A DNA stretch of 64,000 bases from Parabacteroides goldsteinii DSM 19448 = WAL 12034 (GCF_000969835.1 NZ_KQ033913.1:1160501-1224500), one strand, 5' to 3'. Positions 51,833 to 60,583 are shown, counted from the first letter of the stretch. Numbers and translations: made by a program. Notes: generated by a model not told the origin, from the letters alone.

Positions 51833-52948
51833 ATGAAGAAAAGTTTTTTGTATTTGTTTACCGTGCTTTGTACGTTAAATATGTTTACCGCTTGTAGCGA
51901 TGATGATGATTCGAAAGATCCGAATGGCTTGGAAGTAAATGCCACTTACTCCGGTGAAAATCTAGATTTGAAGTATAGCGATGTCGCTTTGTTGGGCAAG
52001 GAAATTTCTTTTGAGACAAAAGACGGTAAGACGGCTACACTCACGATGAAAGGTACTTTTGACATGAGTGTCATTAGCGGACTTATCAATGGCGGATCGA
52101 AATCCGCATTAATTCCTAATCTGGTTCCCGGCGTAATTCCGGGAGAAATTACTACGACGATATCGAATGTCCCCCTGACTCTATCCGGAGAGAAATATAC
52201 GTTTGAAGGAACAGATTCAGGCAACGGGCGTGAAGTAAAATACACCGGCAGCGTGGAAAAAGACAAGCTGGTCCTCTCCCTGAACGTAACCATGCCGAAG
52301 AATGACCTGACTGGTAACTGGAACCTGGCGGCACAGCCATTGAACCTTGTCTGGTCGGCAGGCGACGCAACGATCGACCTGAGTGGTTTAGGTATTTCCG
52401 GAATCTCCGGCCCGATTCCTGTATCGATGGCTGCACCTATGATTGGACTGTTTGCAGGCCCTATGCTGCATCAAGTACTTGAAAGCATTTCATACGGAGA
52501 AGACGGAAACATTACTGCCCGTTATATGAAAAAAGGAGCATCCGACTGGCAGTCTTCCCCGCTTAACCTGGCACAGTATTACATCAAAAATAATAAATTG
52601 TATGTGCAATTAAATATTGCCCAGATCCTGGCAACAGTGGAGGCTAACAAGTCTAAAGCGGATATAGGTAGCAGTGAAATCCTGAAATTCCTGGAGGCGA
52701 TTAAGTTGATCGCTCCTTACCTTTCAGACGGTGTTCCTTTGAGTTACAGCGTTTCGAACGGAACGGCGCAAGTCACTCTCGGATATGACGTATTGGGAAA
52801 ACTGTTTGCTTTGCTGACCGATGAAGATTTGTCCGGTTTGATTTTGGGAAAATTACCTGATAATTTCAAGGCTGTTATGGCACAAATTCCGGGTATCCTC
52901 GAAAAGACGGATGATGTAAATGTAACCTTGATCCTGCAAAAGCAATGA
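51833..52948 (+). CDS. Lipoprotein, paralogue 1 (DUF4925-like)
   Basis: A 371-residue lipoprotein; the leader ends MFTACSDDDD, with the acidic residues after Cys that mark surface-exposed lipoproteins in Bacteroidota. The N-terminal beta domain has ATYSGENLDLKYSDVAL and IPGEITTTISNVPL; the C-terminal part (about 190-371) is helical and strand-mixed with SVSNGTAQVTL. It shares layout and motifs with the next two genes (YSGENL, IPGE, ISNV), so the three are tandem paralogues. It resembles what I recall as DUF4925; that label is tentative. Function unknown. Own promoter and terminator. Confidence 0.75.
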   Translation: MKKSFLYLFTVLCTLNMFTACSDDDDSKDPNGLEVNATYSGENLDLKYSDVALLGKEISFETKDGKTATLTMKGTFDMSVISGLINGGSKSALIPNLVPGVIPGEITTTISNVPLTLSGEKYTFEGTDSGNGREVKYTGSVEKDKLVLSLNVTMPKNDLTGNWNLAAQPLNLVWSAGDATIDLSGLGISGISGPIPVSMAAPMIGLFAGPMLHQVLESISYGEDGNITARYMKKGASDWQSSPLNLAQYYIKNNKLYVQLNIAQILATVEANKSKADIGSSEILKFLEAIKLIAPYLSDGVPLSYSVSNGTAQVTLGYDVLGKLFALLTDEDLSGLILGKLPDNFKAVMAQIPGILEKTDDVNVTLILQKQ

Positions 52949-52972
52949 TAGCATTACGATTTTTTGAATGAA

Positions 52973-53004
52973 AAAAGGCAGTTGGTTTATTCCAGCTGCC
53001 TTTT
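52973..53004 (+). terminator. Terminator of lipoprotein gene 1
   Basis: AAAAGGCAGTTGG pairs with CCAGCTGCCTTTT (one G-T pair), ending in T residues. Confidence 0.82.
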
Positions 53005-53005
53005 C

Positions 53006-53098
53006 TTACTCAATCTCCGATCGATCGCAGCCACCTTCTTCAAGATATATGGCAGGTTTGTTGGTCAGTTTGACTTTCACTTTCTTGCCTACGCAGGG
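53006..53098 (-). pseudogene. Possible remnant of a coding 3' end
   Basis: On the minus strand a short frame reads CPCVGKKVKVKLTNKPAI, then YLEEGGCDRSEIE and TAA (stop at 53006-53008). Its residue mix is like real protein, but there is no start codon and a TGA lies about 20 bases upstream of 53098. It could be the residue of a gene deleted when the lipoprotein cluster was rearranged. No parent was recognised. Confidence 0.3.
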
Positions 53099-53185
53099 AC
53101 ATAGTGTTAAAAATCAATAGTGATTTCCTAAGTATGAACGGCATAATTATTATTACAGACCTTAACTTTGAAAAGGAATAATAAC

Positions 53186-53193
53186 TATCTTTG
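53186..53193 (+). promoter_or_regulatory. Putative -7 box TATCTTTG of lipoprotein gene 2
   Basis: Match to TAnnTTTG, 29 bases before the ATG at 53223; a second match TAACTTTG lies at 53163-53170. Confidence 0.6.
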
Positions 53194-53222
53194 CCCCCGA
53201 TTAATATTAAACTTAAAAAATA

Positions 53223-54248
53223 ATGAAGAAAAATTTATTGTACTTGTTTGCTCTGATCTGCTCTGTGAGCCTGTTTACGGCTTGTAGTGATGATGATGAA
53301 AAAACAGATGACAGTTGGAAAGCTGTTTCTGCTACATATTCTGCAGAGACACTTAAGTTAAGCTTGGATGGCACTGAAGTTTCAGATCAATCTGTAAAAG
53401 TAATTGCTAATTCTGCAGAGTCAGCAAGTGTCGTTTTAACAAAACTTATTCCAGGCGAAGCTGAAATTACAGTGGATGCTAAAATGCTTAAAACAGGAGA
53501 AAACTATGCGTTAGAAGGTGAAAATAAGACAGATTTACGTACAGTATCTGTAAAAGGGTCGGTAGAATCTGGAATTTTGACACTGGATGTTAAATTGAAA
53601 ATAACAGCACCTATTGCTGGAACATGGAAATTAGCAGAAATAAAGAAAGACGAAAATGATAGTTTTGTTTCTGGGCCGCTATTCATGACTTGGGAAGCCG
53701 AGGATGGGACTTTGTTAGGAGGCTTTTTGCCGATAGAATCAATACCGGCTTTAGCTGGTCCTTTAGGAAGTTTAGTTTTAGGACAAGTACTTCAAAATGT
53801 TACATTTCAGGATAACGGACAAATTGTAGCATCTTATTCTAAAAGTGGAATTAGTCTGGATAAACCAGTGACTCCGTCTTGGGAGACTTCAGAAGAAGGT
53901 TACGCAGCCTATAATGTAACTGAGACTCAGATTCTCGTCTTTTTGAATTTGGAAAAGATCATAGCAGGATCAAAATCAGAACAATCTTCATTTGATCCAT
54001 TAATAGAATTAGTTAAGAATGGAATACCTGTAAATTACGAAATTGCTTCTGATGGAAATTCGGCAAGAGTATATATCGACAAAGAGCTTGTTGATAAAAT
54101 CGTACCGTTGCTTCCTATGCTATCCGGTATGATTGAAGATAATGCTTTAGGTGGAATGGGAGCTTTTGTAAAAGGACTCTTGGATTCATTCCCCGAAGCA
54201 ATGAATAAAACAACTAAATTAGAAATTGGTTTGAATTTAGTGAAATAA
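53223..54248 (+). CDS. Lipoprotein, paralogue 2 (DUF4925-like), AT-rich
   Basis: A 341-residue lipoprotein with leader LFALICSVSLFTACSDDDE, nearly the same as in paralogues 1 and 3. The body keeps the family pattern: SATYSAETLKLSLDG, IPGEAEITVDAKM, a middle section MTWEAEDGTLL, and a C-terminal SDGNSARVYIDKELVDKIV. Codon use is visibly richer in A/T than that of paralogue 1 (many TTA, AAA, GAA), suggesting a different history, perhaps transfer or relaxed selection. Monocistronic, between its own promoter and a perfect-palindrome terminator. Function unknown. Confidence 0.75.
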   Translation: MKKNLLYLFALICSVSLFTACSDDDEKTDDSWKAVSATYSAETLKLSLDGTEVSDQSVKVIANSAESASVVLTKLIPGEAEITVDAKMLKTGENYALEGENKTDLRTVSVKGSVESGILTLDVKLKITAPIAGTWKLAEIKKDENDSFVSGPLFMTWEAEDGTLLGGFLPIESIPALAGPLGSLVLGQVLQNVTFQDNGQIVASYSKSGISLDKPVTPSWETSEEGYAAYNVTETQILVFLNLEKIIAGSKSEQSSFDPLIELVKNGIPVNYEIASDGNSARVYIDKELVDKIVPLLPMLSGMIEDNALGGMGAFVKGLLDSFPEAMNKTTKLEIGLNLVK

Positions 54249-54284
54249 GTTTGAACTAAAATCCGATATAACTATAAGATCTCT

Positions 54285-54325
54285 ATCAGGTTGTTGCAAC
54301 TAGTTGCAACAACCTGATATTTTTT
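54285..54325 (+). terminator. Perfect 34-bp palindrome plus T-run, terminator of lipoprotein gene 2
   Basis: ATCAGGTTGTTGCAACT (54285-54301) is followed directly by its exact complement to 54318, with no loop bases, then A and T6. Unusually long and perfect for a simple terminator. Confidence 0.85.
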
Positions 54326-54441
54326 TAGCTATAAATAGCATTTTTGTGATTCTACACTACTTTATGGGAGATGTTATTAATAAAGAATGTTCTATTTTTA
54401 AGGACTTATCAGGAGAGGTATGTTTACAAAAAAAATGTTCT

Positions 54442-54449
54442 TATCTTCG
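54442..54449 (+). promoter_or_regulatory. Putative -7 box TATCTTCG of lipoprotein gene 3
   Basis: One base off TAnnTTTG; the same variant with similar flanks (CTTATCTTCG-ACC) occurs before gene 4 at 55892. Confidence 0.5.
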
Positions 54450-54490
54450 CACCCTATTAACATTAATAATAATATTAAACGTAATTTACT

Positions 54491-55702
54491 ATGAGTAAAA
54501 AATTAGTCTATTTATTTGCATTGATTTGTTCTATCGGCTTATTTACAGGATGTAGTGACGATGAGGAAGAAATAGTTGACAACAGCTGGGAAGAGTTGGT
54601 AGGTGATTACAGTGGAGAAAATTTAGTGCTTTCATATGGTGATATGGCTCTAACCGGAAAGAAAGTTACTTTCTCGGCTACCAGTGGTAACAATGGGAAA
54701 CTTTTACTGAATAATATAATCCCGGGAGAAAATGAAACTACAATCTCTAATGTCGAGGTTAAAAACAGCGAATTTTCAGGAACAGCTACTACTACTTATG
54801 CTAATGTGGAGTATGCCGGTTCTGTCAAAGAGAAAGTAATGACATTGAAATTGACTGTCGTAATGAATGACCCGAACGGATGGGCGAAAACTTATAGTCT
54901 GGCGGATTATACGACCGGACCACTCGAATATAACGGATATGAGAATCCAAACGCTGTACTTGCGGGTGCTGGTTACGTCAACTATGTTTGTGTTACATCT
55001 TCTTCTGATTACGGTACATCTTACGGAGCCATGTTCAGAGGTCTTTTCGGGATACTTCTTCCACAAGTATTAAATTCGGTTACTTTAGGTACAGATGGTA
55101 CTATCACAGCTAAATATATAAAAGAGGGAAAAATTGAATTCAAAACAGATTGGATTTTCCAGTCACCGACAAAAGAGGTTGTAGAAGCACTTATCCCAAC
55201 TTCCAATTGGTTAGATGCTCCTAAACACTTGGCCTATTGGTTCCATAAAGATGGTAAACTATATATGAAACTCGATTTAGGCAATATTATCGGGCAAGCG
55301 ATGGGTAGCAATGCTGATGGAATGTCTGAGATCATAACAACAGTATTGACAAGTGAACCTGCCCAATTAAAACAGTTATTAGCTGGTCTACTCAAAGTAA
55401 GTGAAATTCCGGTCAGTGATGAAACGATTGCTTTATTACAGGATTGGGCTGTTAATGGAATACCCATGAGTACAAAAACAGAGAATGGACATACTTATAT
55501 TTACCTTGACAAGAATGCATTCGACCCGATCATGAAAATGCGTGACGATTCTTCTGATTTCCTGAATCTATGGAATATGTTGAGTACAGCAGGTATTATT
55601 CCTCCAGATGCCGCCATGGCAGGTATGTTGTTACCAGCTATCAGTAATAATTGGGATGCTACAGAAGCGTTCGATTTAGGTTTAGATTTAAAAGCTAACT
55701 AA
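54491..55702 (+). CDS. Lipoprotein, paralogue 3 (DUF4925-like)
   Basis: A 403-residue lipoprotein with leader LFALICSIGLFTGCSDDEEE. The N-terminal domain, with GDYSGENLVLSYGDMALTGK and IPGENETTISNVEV, is the closest match to paralogue 1. The C-terminal part is longer than in the other two (KEVVEALIPTSNWLDAP, then TENGHTYIYLDKNAFDPIM). The acidic run after Cys suggests surface export. Function unknown. Promoter with the TATCTTCG variant, terminator at 55731. Confidence 0.75.
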   Translation: MSKKLVYLFALICSIGLFTGCSDDEEEIVDNSWEELVGDYSGENLVLSYGDMALTGKKVTFSATSGNNGKLLLNNIIPGENETTISNVEVKNSEFSGTATTTYANVEYAGSVKEKVMTLKLTVVMNDPNGWAKTYSLADYTTGPLEYNGYENPNAVLAGAGYVNYVCVTSSSDYGTSYGAMFRGLFGILLPQVLNSVTLGTDGTITAKYIKEGKIEFKTDWIFQSPTKEVVEALIPTSNWLDAPKHLAYWFHKDGKLYMKLDLGNIIGQAMGSNADGMSEIITTVLTSEPAQLKQLLAGLLKVSEIPVSDETIALLQDWAVNGIPMSTKTENGHTYIYLDKNAFDPIMKMRDDSSDFLNLWNMLSTAGIIPPDAAMAGMLLPAISNNWDATEAFDLGLDLKAN

Positions 55703-55730
55703 TAAGCAAGATATAGTTATATTGTTTGAG

Positions 55731-55763
55731 AAAAGAGGATGCGTCAATGATGCATCCTCTTTT
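55731..55763 (+). terminator. Terminator of lipoprotein gene 3
   Basis: AAAAGAGGATGC (55731-55742) pairs with GCATCCTCTTTT (55752-55763). Confidence 0.85.
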
Positions 55764-55772
55764 TGTCATATA

Positions 55773-55817
55773 TTATTTCTCCTCTATCACAAACACCTCA
55801 TGACTGGCGGTATTATT
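55773..55817 (-). pseudogene. Remnant of a methyltransferase 3' end
   Basis: Fifteen minus-strand codons read NNTASHEVFVIEEK-stop, matching the end of the intact methyltransferase at 57496 (NNFTSNHEMFVVTEK-stop). The DNA also matches over most of the segment. Beyond it the similarity ends and a stop follows within eight codons. It probably marks a former second copy whose body was lost, or the edge of a duplicated or inserted segment carrying lipoprotein gene 4. Confidence 0.55.
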
Positions 55818-55891
55818 GGGGGGTAATATCTCCCTATCAATTTATCCGTCAATGCCTTTCCAGAACAAAACGTTTTATAAAAAATTATCCT

Positions 55892-55899
55892 TATCTTCG
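55892..55899 (+). promoter_or_regulatory. Putative -7 box TATCTTCG of lipoprotein gene 4
   Basis: Same variant box as at 54442, 57 bases before the ATG at 55957. Confidence 0.5.
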
Positions 55900-55956
55900 T
55901 ACCGCTAAAAAACTTTATTTTACTAATTAAAAAGGTATTAGTTTACTAACAGATTT

Positions 55957-57426
55957 ATGAAAACAAAATTAATGTATTTCTTCGGCCTGCTTTGCATGCT
56001 AGGCCTGTTTTCGGCTTGTAGTGATGACGATAAGGTAGAACCTATCGGAACAGAATTTGACGGTGTATACAAAGGAACACTGGATGTAGACCTGGATGGT
56101 ACGAAAGTAGGTACTGATCTTCCCCAGAAAGTGTATGTGACAAAGGTTGGAGATAACCTGATCAAGATGGAACTGAAGAACTTCAGCTTCGGTGCGATGG
56201 CGCTCGGAAATATATCCGTAGACAAATGTAATGTAGAAAAACAGGGCGATAACGCTTGTCAGTTTGATGGCGAACAAAAGCTATCCTTACCTGTAGTCGG
56301 CGATTGTGACGTGGTGATGAGCGGTACGATCACAGGTGAAAAGCTGGAAATGGTTATCAATGTAAAGGCAACTCAGGAAGGTGCTGCGATCAATGTGAAG
56401 GTAGACTTTACAGGAACGAAATTAGCAGCCGACCAGAGTTCGGAAGCTAAGATTACGGAGTTTACTTTTGATAGTAAAGAAGTGGTTTCACAGCCAGTTA
56501 TTGATGGAACAAGCATTACTTTTATGGTAACAGATACGATCAAAGCGGAAGAATTGGCAGCTTTGGTTCCTACCATCAAGATTTCAGATAAAGCAACGAT
56601 TACTCCGGCAAGCGGGGTAGCTCAAGATTTTTCTAAACCGGTCACTTATACCGTCACTTCGGAAGATGGAATTGTAACAACGATTTATACGGTTGCTGTT
56701 GCTGGTAAGGTATTACAATATTCGTTAGACGAATGGCTGGATAAAGGTACCGGTAAAGCTGCATATAAGACTCCGTCTCCAGATGATAAATGGGCAACAA
56801 GTACTGCCGGAGCTAGTCTGTTAGCACTCTTGGGTTATACCGGTGAACTCCCGGTTGTTCCGACTGATGATGCAGTAAAAGGGACGGCTGCAAAACTGGT
56901 AACAGTTTATACAGCTGATGTATCTATGGCACCAGCTCTTACTTCTGGTTCTTTATATACCGGACGTTTTGCAATTGATTTCTCAAATCAGTTAAACAGT
57001 ACGAAGTTCGGAATCATGTGTGATAAAAAACCGTTATTTTTTAATGGATATTATAAATATACTCCAGGTGAATTGTTCTTGGATGGTTCTGTAAAAGATA
57101 AAATTGTAGAACATCCTGAGTTGACAGACGAATGTAGTATAAAAGGAGTTTTATATGAAGTTTCGAGCGAAAGTGAAACTTTGACAGGGGTGGATATCAG
57201 TGGTTCTAAAAAGATCGTTGCCATAGCACAATTGGCTGATGGATCAGCTAAATCGGAATATACTCCTTTTAGTCTTGAATTTAAGTATCTGGAAGGTAAA
57301 ACATATGATGCTACAAAACTGTATAAGTTAGCTCTGATTTGTTCTTCCAGTGCAAAAGGAGATACATTTAATGGTGCTGCAGGAAGTACTTTATTTGTAG
57401 ATGAACTCGAAGTCGTTTTTGAATAA
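55957..57426 (+). CDS. Multi-domain lipoprotein: calycin-like, Ig-like and PCMD-type domains
   Basis: A 489-residue lipoprotein with leader LLCMLGLFSACSDDDK. Domain order: calycin-like barrel (about 27-155, GTEFDGVYKGTLDVDLDG), a short Ig-like strand domain (about 160-248, SKPVTYTVTSEDGIVTTIYTV, written in full it is a DUF5018-like unit), and a C-terminal jelly-roll (about 250-489) resembling the putative carbohydrate metabolism domain PCMD, ending LFVDELEVVFE. Related proteins often bind or process glycans at the cell surface; no catalytic residue is claimed. The leader resembles those of the three preceding genes but the body does not. Confidence 0.78.
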   Translation: MKTKLMYFFGLLCMLGLFSACSDDDKVEPIGTEFDGVYKGTLDVDLDGTKVGTDLPQKVYVTKVGDNLIKMELKNFSFGAMALGNISVDKCNVEKQGDNACQFDGEQKLSLPVVGDCDVVMSGTITGEKLEMVINVKATQEGAAINVKVDFTGTKLAADQSSEAKITEFTFDSKEVVSQPVIDGTSITFMVTDTIKAEELAALVPTIKISDKATITPASGVAQDFSKPVTYTVTSEDGIVTTIYTVAVAGKVLQYSLDEWLDKGTGKAAYKTPSPDDKWATSTAGASLLALLGYTGELPVVPTDDAVKGTAAKLVTVYTADVSMAPALTSGSLYTGRFAIDFSNQLNSTKFGIMCDKKPLFFNGYYKYTPGELFLDGSVKDKIVEHPELTDECSIKGVLYEVSSESETLTGVDISGSKKIVAIAQLADGSAKSEYTPFSLEFKYLEGKTYDATKLYKLALICSSSAKGDTFNGAAGSTLFVDELEVVFE

Positions 57427-57450
57427 TAGAATATTCACAAGATTTATAGA

Positions 57451-57480
57451 AAGATGCTATCTGTTTTAGGTAGCATCTTT
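57451..57480. terminator. Terminator between gene 4 and the convergent methyltransferase
   Basis: AAGATGCTA (57451-57459) pairs with TAGCATCTT (57471-57479), then T-run; A residues precede it for the other strand. Confidence 0.78.
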
Positions 57481-57495
57481 TGTTATATATTATAT

Positions 57496-58299
57496 TTACT
57501 TCTCCGTCACCACAAACATCTCATGATTTGACGTGAAATTATTTGTATCTAGCATATCTTTATATACCGAGCAACTTTTAAATCCTACATTTTTCAATAA
57601 TGTACAGATTTCCTCTTCATTATAATAACGGTCCCATACGATGAAATGCTTTATTTCATCATCTGTCAGCAGATTGTATTGGTACGTGAAGCACTTCTCT
57701 TTCGGATGATGGAATGTCTGGCTTAACAGAAGGTATTTGCTGTCATTCCAAAAGCCGCCGGATGGACTGTATTCCCAATTTCTTTCTTCCCGTTTGTCTT
57801 TGATAAGCTCTTCGGTAAAAACATCGAAGATAAGTTTCCCACCTTCGGTCAGTGAGTCGAAGATGTGGTGGAGCAACGTATCGCGTTCCTGGTCGGAATG
57901 GGTACCCATATCACAATAAATCATCATGACCGCATCATAGTTACCCGCCGGATAATGGAGAATATAATCATCCTGGATATACCGGATATCTTTCCTTCGT
58001 TGGGAGGCGTAATCGATAGAGGCTTTGTTGAAGTCGATGCCTGTTACTTCATGGCCTTGGTCACGAAATAACTCCGCGTATAATCCCGGTCCGCATCCCA
58101 GGTCAAGTATATGGGAGGTCGGCCGGATATGGCTATTTATGAAATCAACAATTTTCAGGATAGATGCCCAATTGCGGCTGGCACCGTCCGTTTCAGGATT
58201 CAGATGTTCCTGTAACATTTGCTTTTGTATGTAAGGATCAGTCCAAATGTTACAGGATGACCGCTGAAACGGCTTGGGTTTTGTGTCTATTATATTCAT
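57496..58299 (-). CDS. Class I SAM-dependent methyltransferase
   Basis: A 267-residue Rossmann methyltransferase. Motif I is ILDLGCGPGLYAELF (about 62-76), then GIDFNKASIDYA (motif II) and YDAVMMIYCDMGT (motif IV). The N-terminal helix WTDPYIQKQMLQEHLNPETD is typical of small-molecule methyltransferases. Substrate unknown. Third gene of the tgt-lptG transcript by orientation and a short gap of 19 bases. A degenerate copy of its last 15 codons lies at 55773-55817. Confidence 0.88.
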   Translation of the reverse strand: MNIIDTKPKPFQRSSCNIWTDPYIQKQMLQEHLNPETDGASRNWASILKIVDFINSHIRPTSHILDLGCGPGLYAELFRDQGHEVTGIDFNKASIDYASQRRKDIRYIQDDYILHYPAGNYDAVMMIYCDMGTHSDQERDTLLHHIFDSLTEGGKLIFDVFTEELIKDKREERNWEYSPSGGFWNDSKYLLLSQTFHHPKEKCFTYQYNLLTDDEIKHFIVWDRYYNEEEICTLLKNVGFKSCSVYKDMLDTNNFTSNHEMFVVTEK

Positions 58300-58318
58300 T
58301 TTAGTTTGAGATTCCGTA

Positions 58319-59404
58319 TTACCTCGGCGCCTTCTGATACAGATAAATGGCGATAAACGTATAAAGGATATTTGGAATCCAGGCTGCCACCATCGGACTC
58401 ACATATCCGTTGATTGCAAAGGTCGATGTCACTGTCGTAAACAGGATATAGGAGAAACTCAGCGCCAGTCCGATACCGATATTCAATCCCATTCCTCCTT
58501 TGATTTTGCGCGAAGAAAGAGACGCCCCGATGGAGGTCAGGATAAATGCCGCCATGATGGAGGCAAAGCGCTTATGATATTCTATCTGGAATGTCTGGAT
58601 ATTACCGATACCACGCGTTTTCTGACGTTCGATATAGGTTGCCAGCTCCGGTGAAGTCATCGTTTCGCAGTCGGTGACGGAAATCAGGAAGTCGGAAGGA
58701 ATAATCGTCAGCGTAGTGTCCTTGCGGGAACCTTCGGTAATATGTTCGCGCATTCCGTCGAAATCACGTATCATATAATCGATGACAGTCCATTTGTACA
58801 GAGAGTCGTATTTGATGGAGTTGGCAGTCAGTTTGGATACCAGCTTCTTGTTTTCGAAATGCTCCAGAGAGAAACGGTAACCCATATTCGGACGCGCATC
58901 GTAGCGGTCGAAATAGGCAATCACGCCCGGTTCCACTTCAATCTGGATATTGCGGGCATATTCTACCTTTTTATTTCGGATATACTTATTCTGGAAGTCA
59001 ATACGTGTAATATTTGCCGGAGGAATAATGAACGCGCTCAATATAAAACTGGCTATCGCAATAATCCCCGCCGAAATAGCATACGGCAACATAAGCCGCC
59101 GGAAACTCATGCCGCTGGCAAGCATCGCAATAATCTCCGAATTGTCTGCCAGCTTGGAGGTGAAGAAGATAACCGCAATAAACGTGAACAGCGGACTGAA
59201 CAGGTTGGCAAAGTACGGGATAAAGTTCATGTAATAATCCAGGATAATGGCCTGCAGGGGCACGTCCGGCTTCAGGAACTTGTCAATCTTCTCGTTTATA
59301 TCGAAAACTACCGAGATAGAGATAATCAGTATAATCGCGAAAACATACGTTCCGAGAAATTGCTTGATGATATACCAGTCTATCCGTCTTAATTTGAATT
59401 TCAT
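58319..59404 (-). CDS. LptF/LptG family permease
   Basis: A 361-residue inner-membrane protein with three helices near the N-terminus and three near the C-terminus, enclosing a beta-jellyroll (about 120-270). Family marks are IDWYIIKQFLGTYVFAI, ANLFSPLFTFIAVIFFTSKLADNSEI and MLASGMSFRRLM, then RKIKGGMGLNIGIGLALSF. With LptB it extracts lipopolysaccharide from the inner membrane; Bacteroidota often have one combined LptF/G-like pair whose members are hard to tell apart. It lies 31 bases after tgt. Confidence 0.93.
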   Translation of the reverse strand: MKFKLRRIDWYIIKQFLGTYVFAIILIISISVVFDINEKIDKFLKPDVPLQAIILDYYMNFIPYFANLFSPLFTFIAVIFFTSKLADNSEIIAMLASGMSFRRLMLPYAISAGIIAIASFILSAFIIPPANITRIDFQNKYIRNKKVEYARNIQIEVEPGVIAYFDRYDARPNMGYRFSLEHFENKKLVSKLTANSIKYDSLYKWTVIDYMIRDFDGMREHITEGSRKDTTLTIIPSDFLISVTDCETMTSPELATYIERQKTRGIGNIQTFQIEYHKRFASIMAAFILTSIGASLSSRKIKGGMGLNIGIGLALSFSYILFTTVTSTFAINGYVSPMVAAWIPNILYTFIAIYLYQKAPR

Positions 59405-59435
59405 GCGAATGTCTTTTTTAGTTGGCTGTCAACTT

Positions 59436-60566
59436 TTAAAGTCTGTTGTCAAGTTGTTGCACCATGCCGCTTTTCCAGGTAGCGAAATCACCGGCAATGA
59501 TGTGCCTGCGTGCTTCCTTCACCAGCCAAAGGTAAAAGGCGAGGTTATGGATGGAGGCGATTTGTAAGCCCAACAGTTCGTTTACTTTGACCAGATGATG
59601 CAGGTAGGCTTTGCTGTAAAGCGTATCCACATATGAGTTTCCGTCGGAGTCGATGGGAGAGAAGTCATCTTCCCATTTCTTGTTACGGATATTGATTGTG
59701 CCGAAACGGGTGAAAAGCTGCCCGTTGCGTCCGTTGCGGGTCGGCATGATGCAGTCGAACATATCCACGCCGCGTTCGATAGCTTCCAGCAGGTTTATCG
59801 GCGTACCGACACCCATCAGGTAACGGGGCTTGTCTTTCGGCAATATTTCATTTACAACCTCAATCATTTCGTACATCTTCTCGGTCGGTTCGCCGACAGC
59901 CAGTCCGCCGATGGCATTCCCGTCAGCTCCCTTTCTGGCAACATTTTCTGCGGCATGACGGCGCAGGTCCGGATATACGCAACCCTGTACAATCGGGAAG
60001 AGGCATTGCTGATATCCGTATTTCGGTTCCGTAGCGTTGAAACGGTCGAAACAACGGTCCAGCCAGCGTTCGGTCAGTCCCAGTGATTTCTTGGCATAGT
60101 CGTAGTCGGCATCACCCGGACAGCATTCGTCGAAAGCCATAATGATATCGGCTCCGATGATACGTTGGATATCCATTACTTTCTCCGGTGTGAAGAGATG
60201 CTTCGAACCGTCGATATGCGAGCGGAATTCGGCACCTTCCTCATGCAGTTTACGGTTGTCGGAAAGCGAGAACACCTGGAAGCCACCGCTGTCGGTCAGG
60301 ATAGGCCGGTCCCATGTATTGAACTTATGAAGTCCGCCGGCCTTTTCCAGTATTTCAAGACCCGGACGAAGATAAAGATGATAGGTGTTACCCAGGATAA
60401 TCTGGGCATCGATATCTTCTTTCAACTCGGTCATGTGGACTCCTTTCACTGTGCCTTGTGTTCCGACAGGCATAAAAATGGGCGTCTCGATTACCCCGTG
60501 GTCGGTTGTAATCAAGCCCGCCCTTGCATTTGTTTTAGTATCGTTGTGTTGTAATTCGAATTTCAT
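59436..60566 (-). CDS. tgt: tRNA-guanine transglycosylase lacking the zinc-binding cysteines
   Basis: A 376-residue TIM-barrel enzyme that exchanges guanine-34 for preQ1 in queuosine tRNAs. Substrate residues are clear: the segment ILTDSGGFQVFSLSDNRK, GGLAVGEPTEKMYEM and MFDCIMPTRNGRNGQLF with the nucleophile Asp. In the zinc loop, where most bacterial enzymes have CxCxxC after DP, this protein has DSDGNSYVDTLYSKAYLHH; all three Cys are replaced by Gly, Ser and Asp while the later His in SIHNL remains. I recall this pattern in other Bacteroidota. First gene of a run with lptG and a methyltransferase. Confidence 0.95.
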   Translation of the reverse strand: MKFELQHNDTKTNARAGLITTDHGVIETPIFMPVGTQGTVKGVHMTELKEDIDAQIILGNTYHLYLRPGLEILEKAGGLHKFNTWDRPILTDSGGFQVFSLSDNRKLHEEGAEFRSHIDGSKHLFTPEKVMDIQRIIGADIIMAFDECCPGDADYDYAKKSLGLTERWLDRCFDRFNATEPKYGYQQCLFPIVQGCVYPDLRRHAAENVARKGADGNAIGGLAVGEPTEKMYEMIEVVNEILPKDKPRYLMGVGTPINLLEAIERGVDMFDCIMPTRNGRNGQLFTRFGTINIRNKKWEDDFSPIDSDGNSYVDTLYSKAYLHHLVKVNELLGLQIASIHNLAFYLWLVKEARRHIIAGDFATWKSGMVQQLDNRL

Positions 60567-60583
60567 TCTGCAAAATTTGCTTG

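Noticed and set aside
54304..54498. 64-codon ORF before lipoprotein gene 3
   Set aside because: It begins inside the palindrome terminator, runs through the promoter at 54442 and overlaps the next start; composition is that of AT-rich intergenic DNA.
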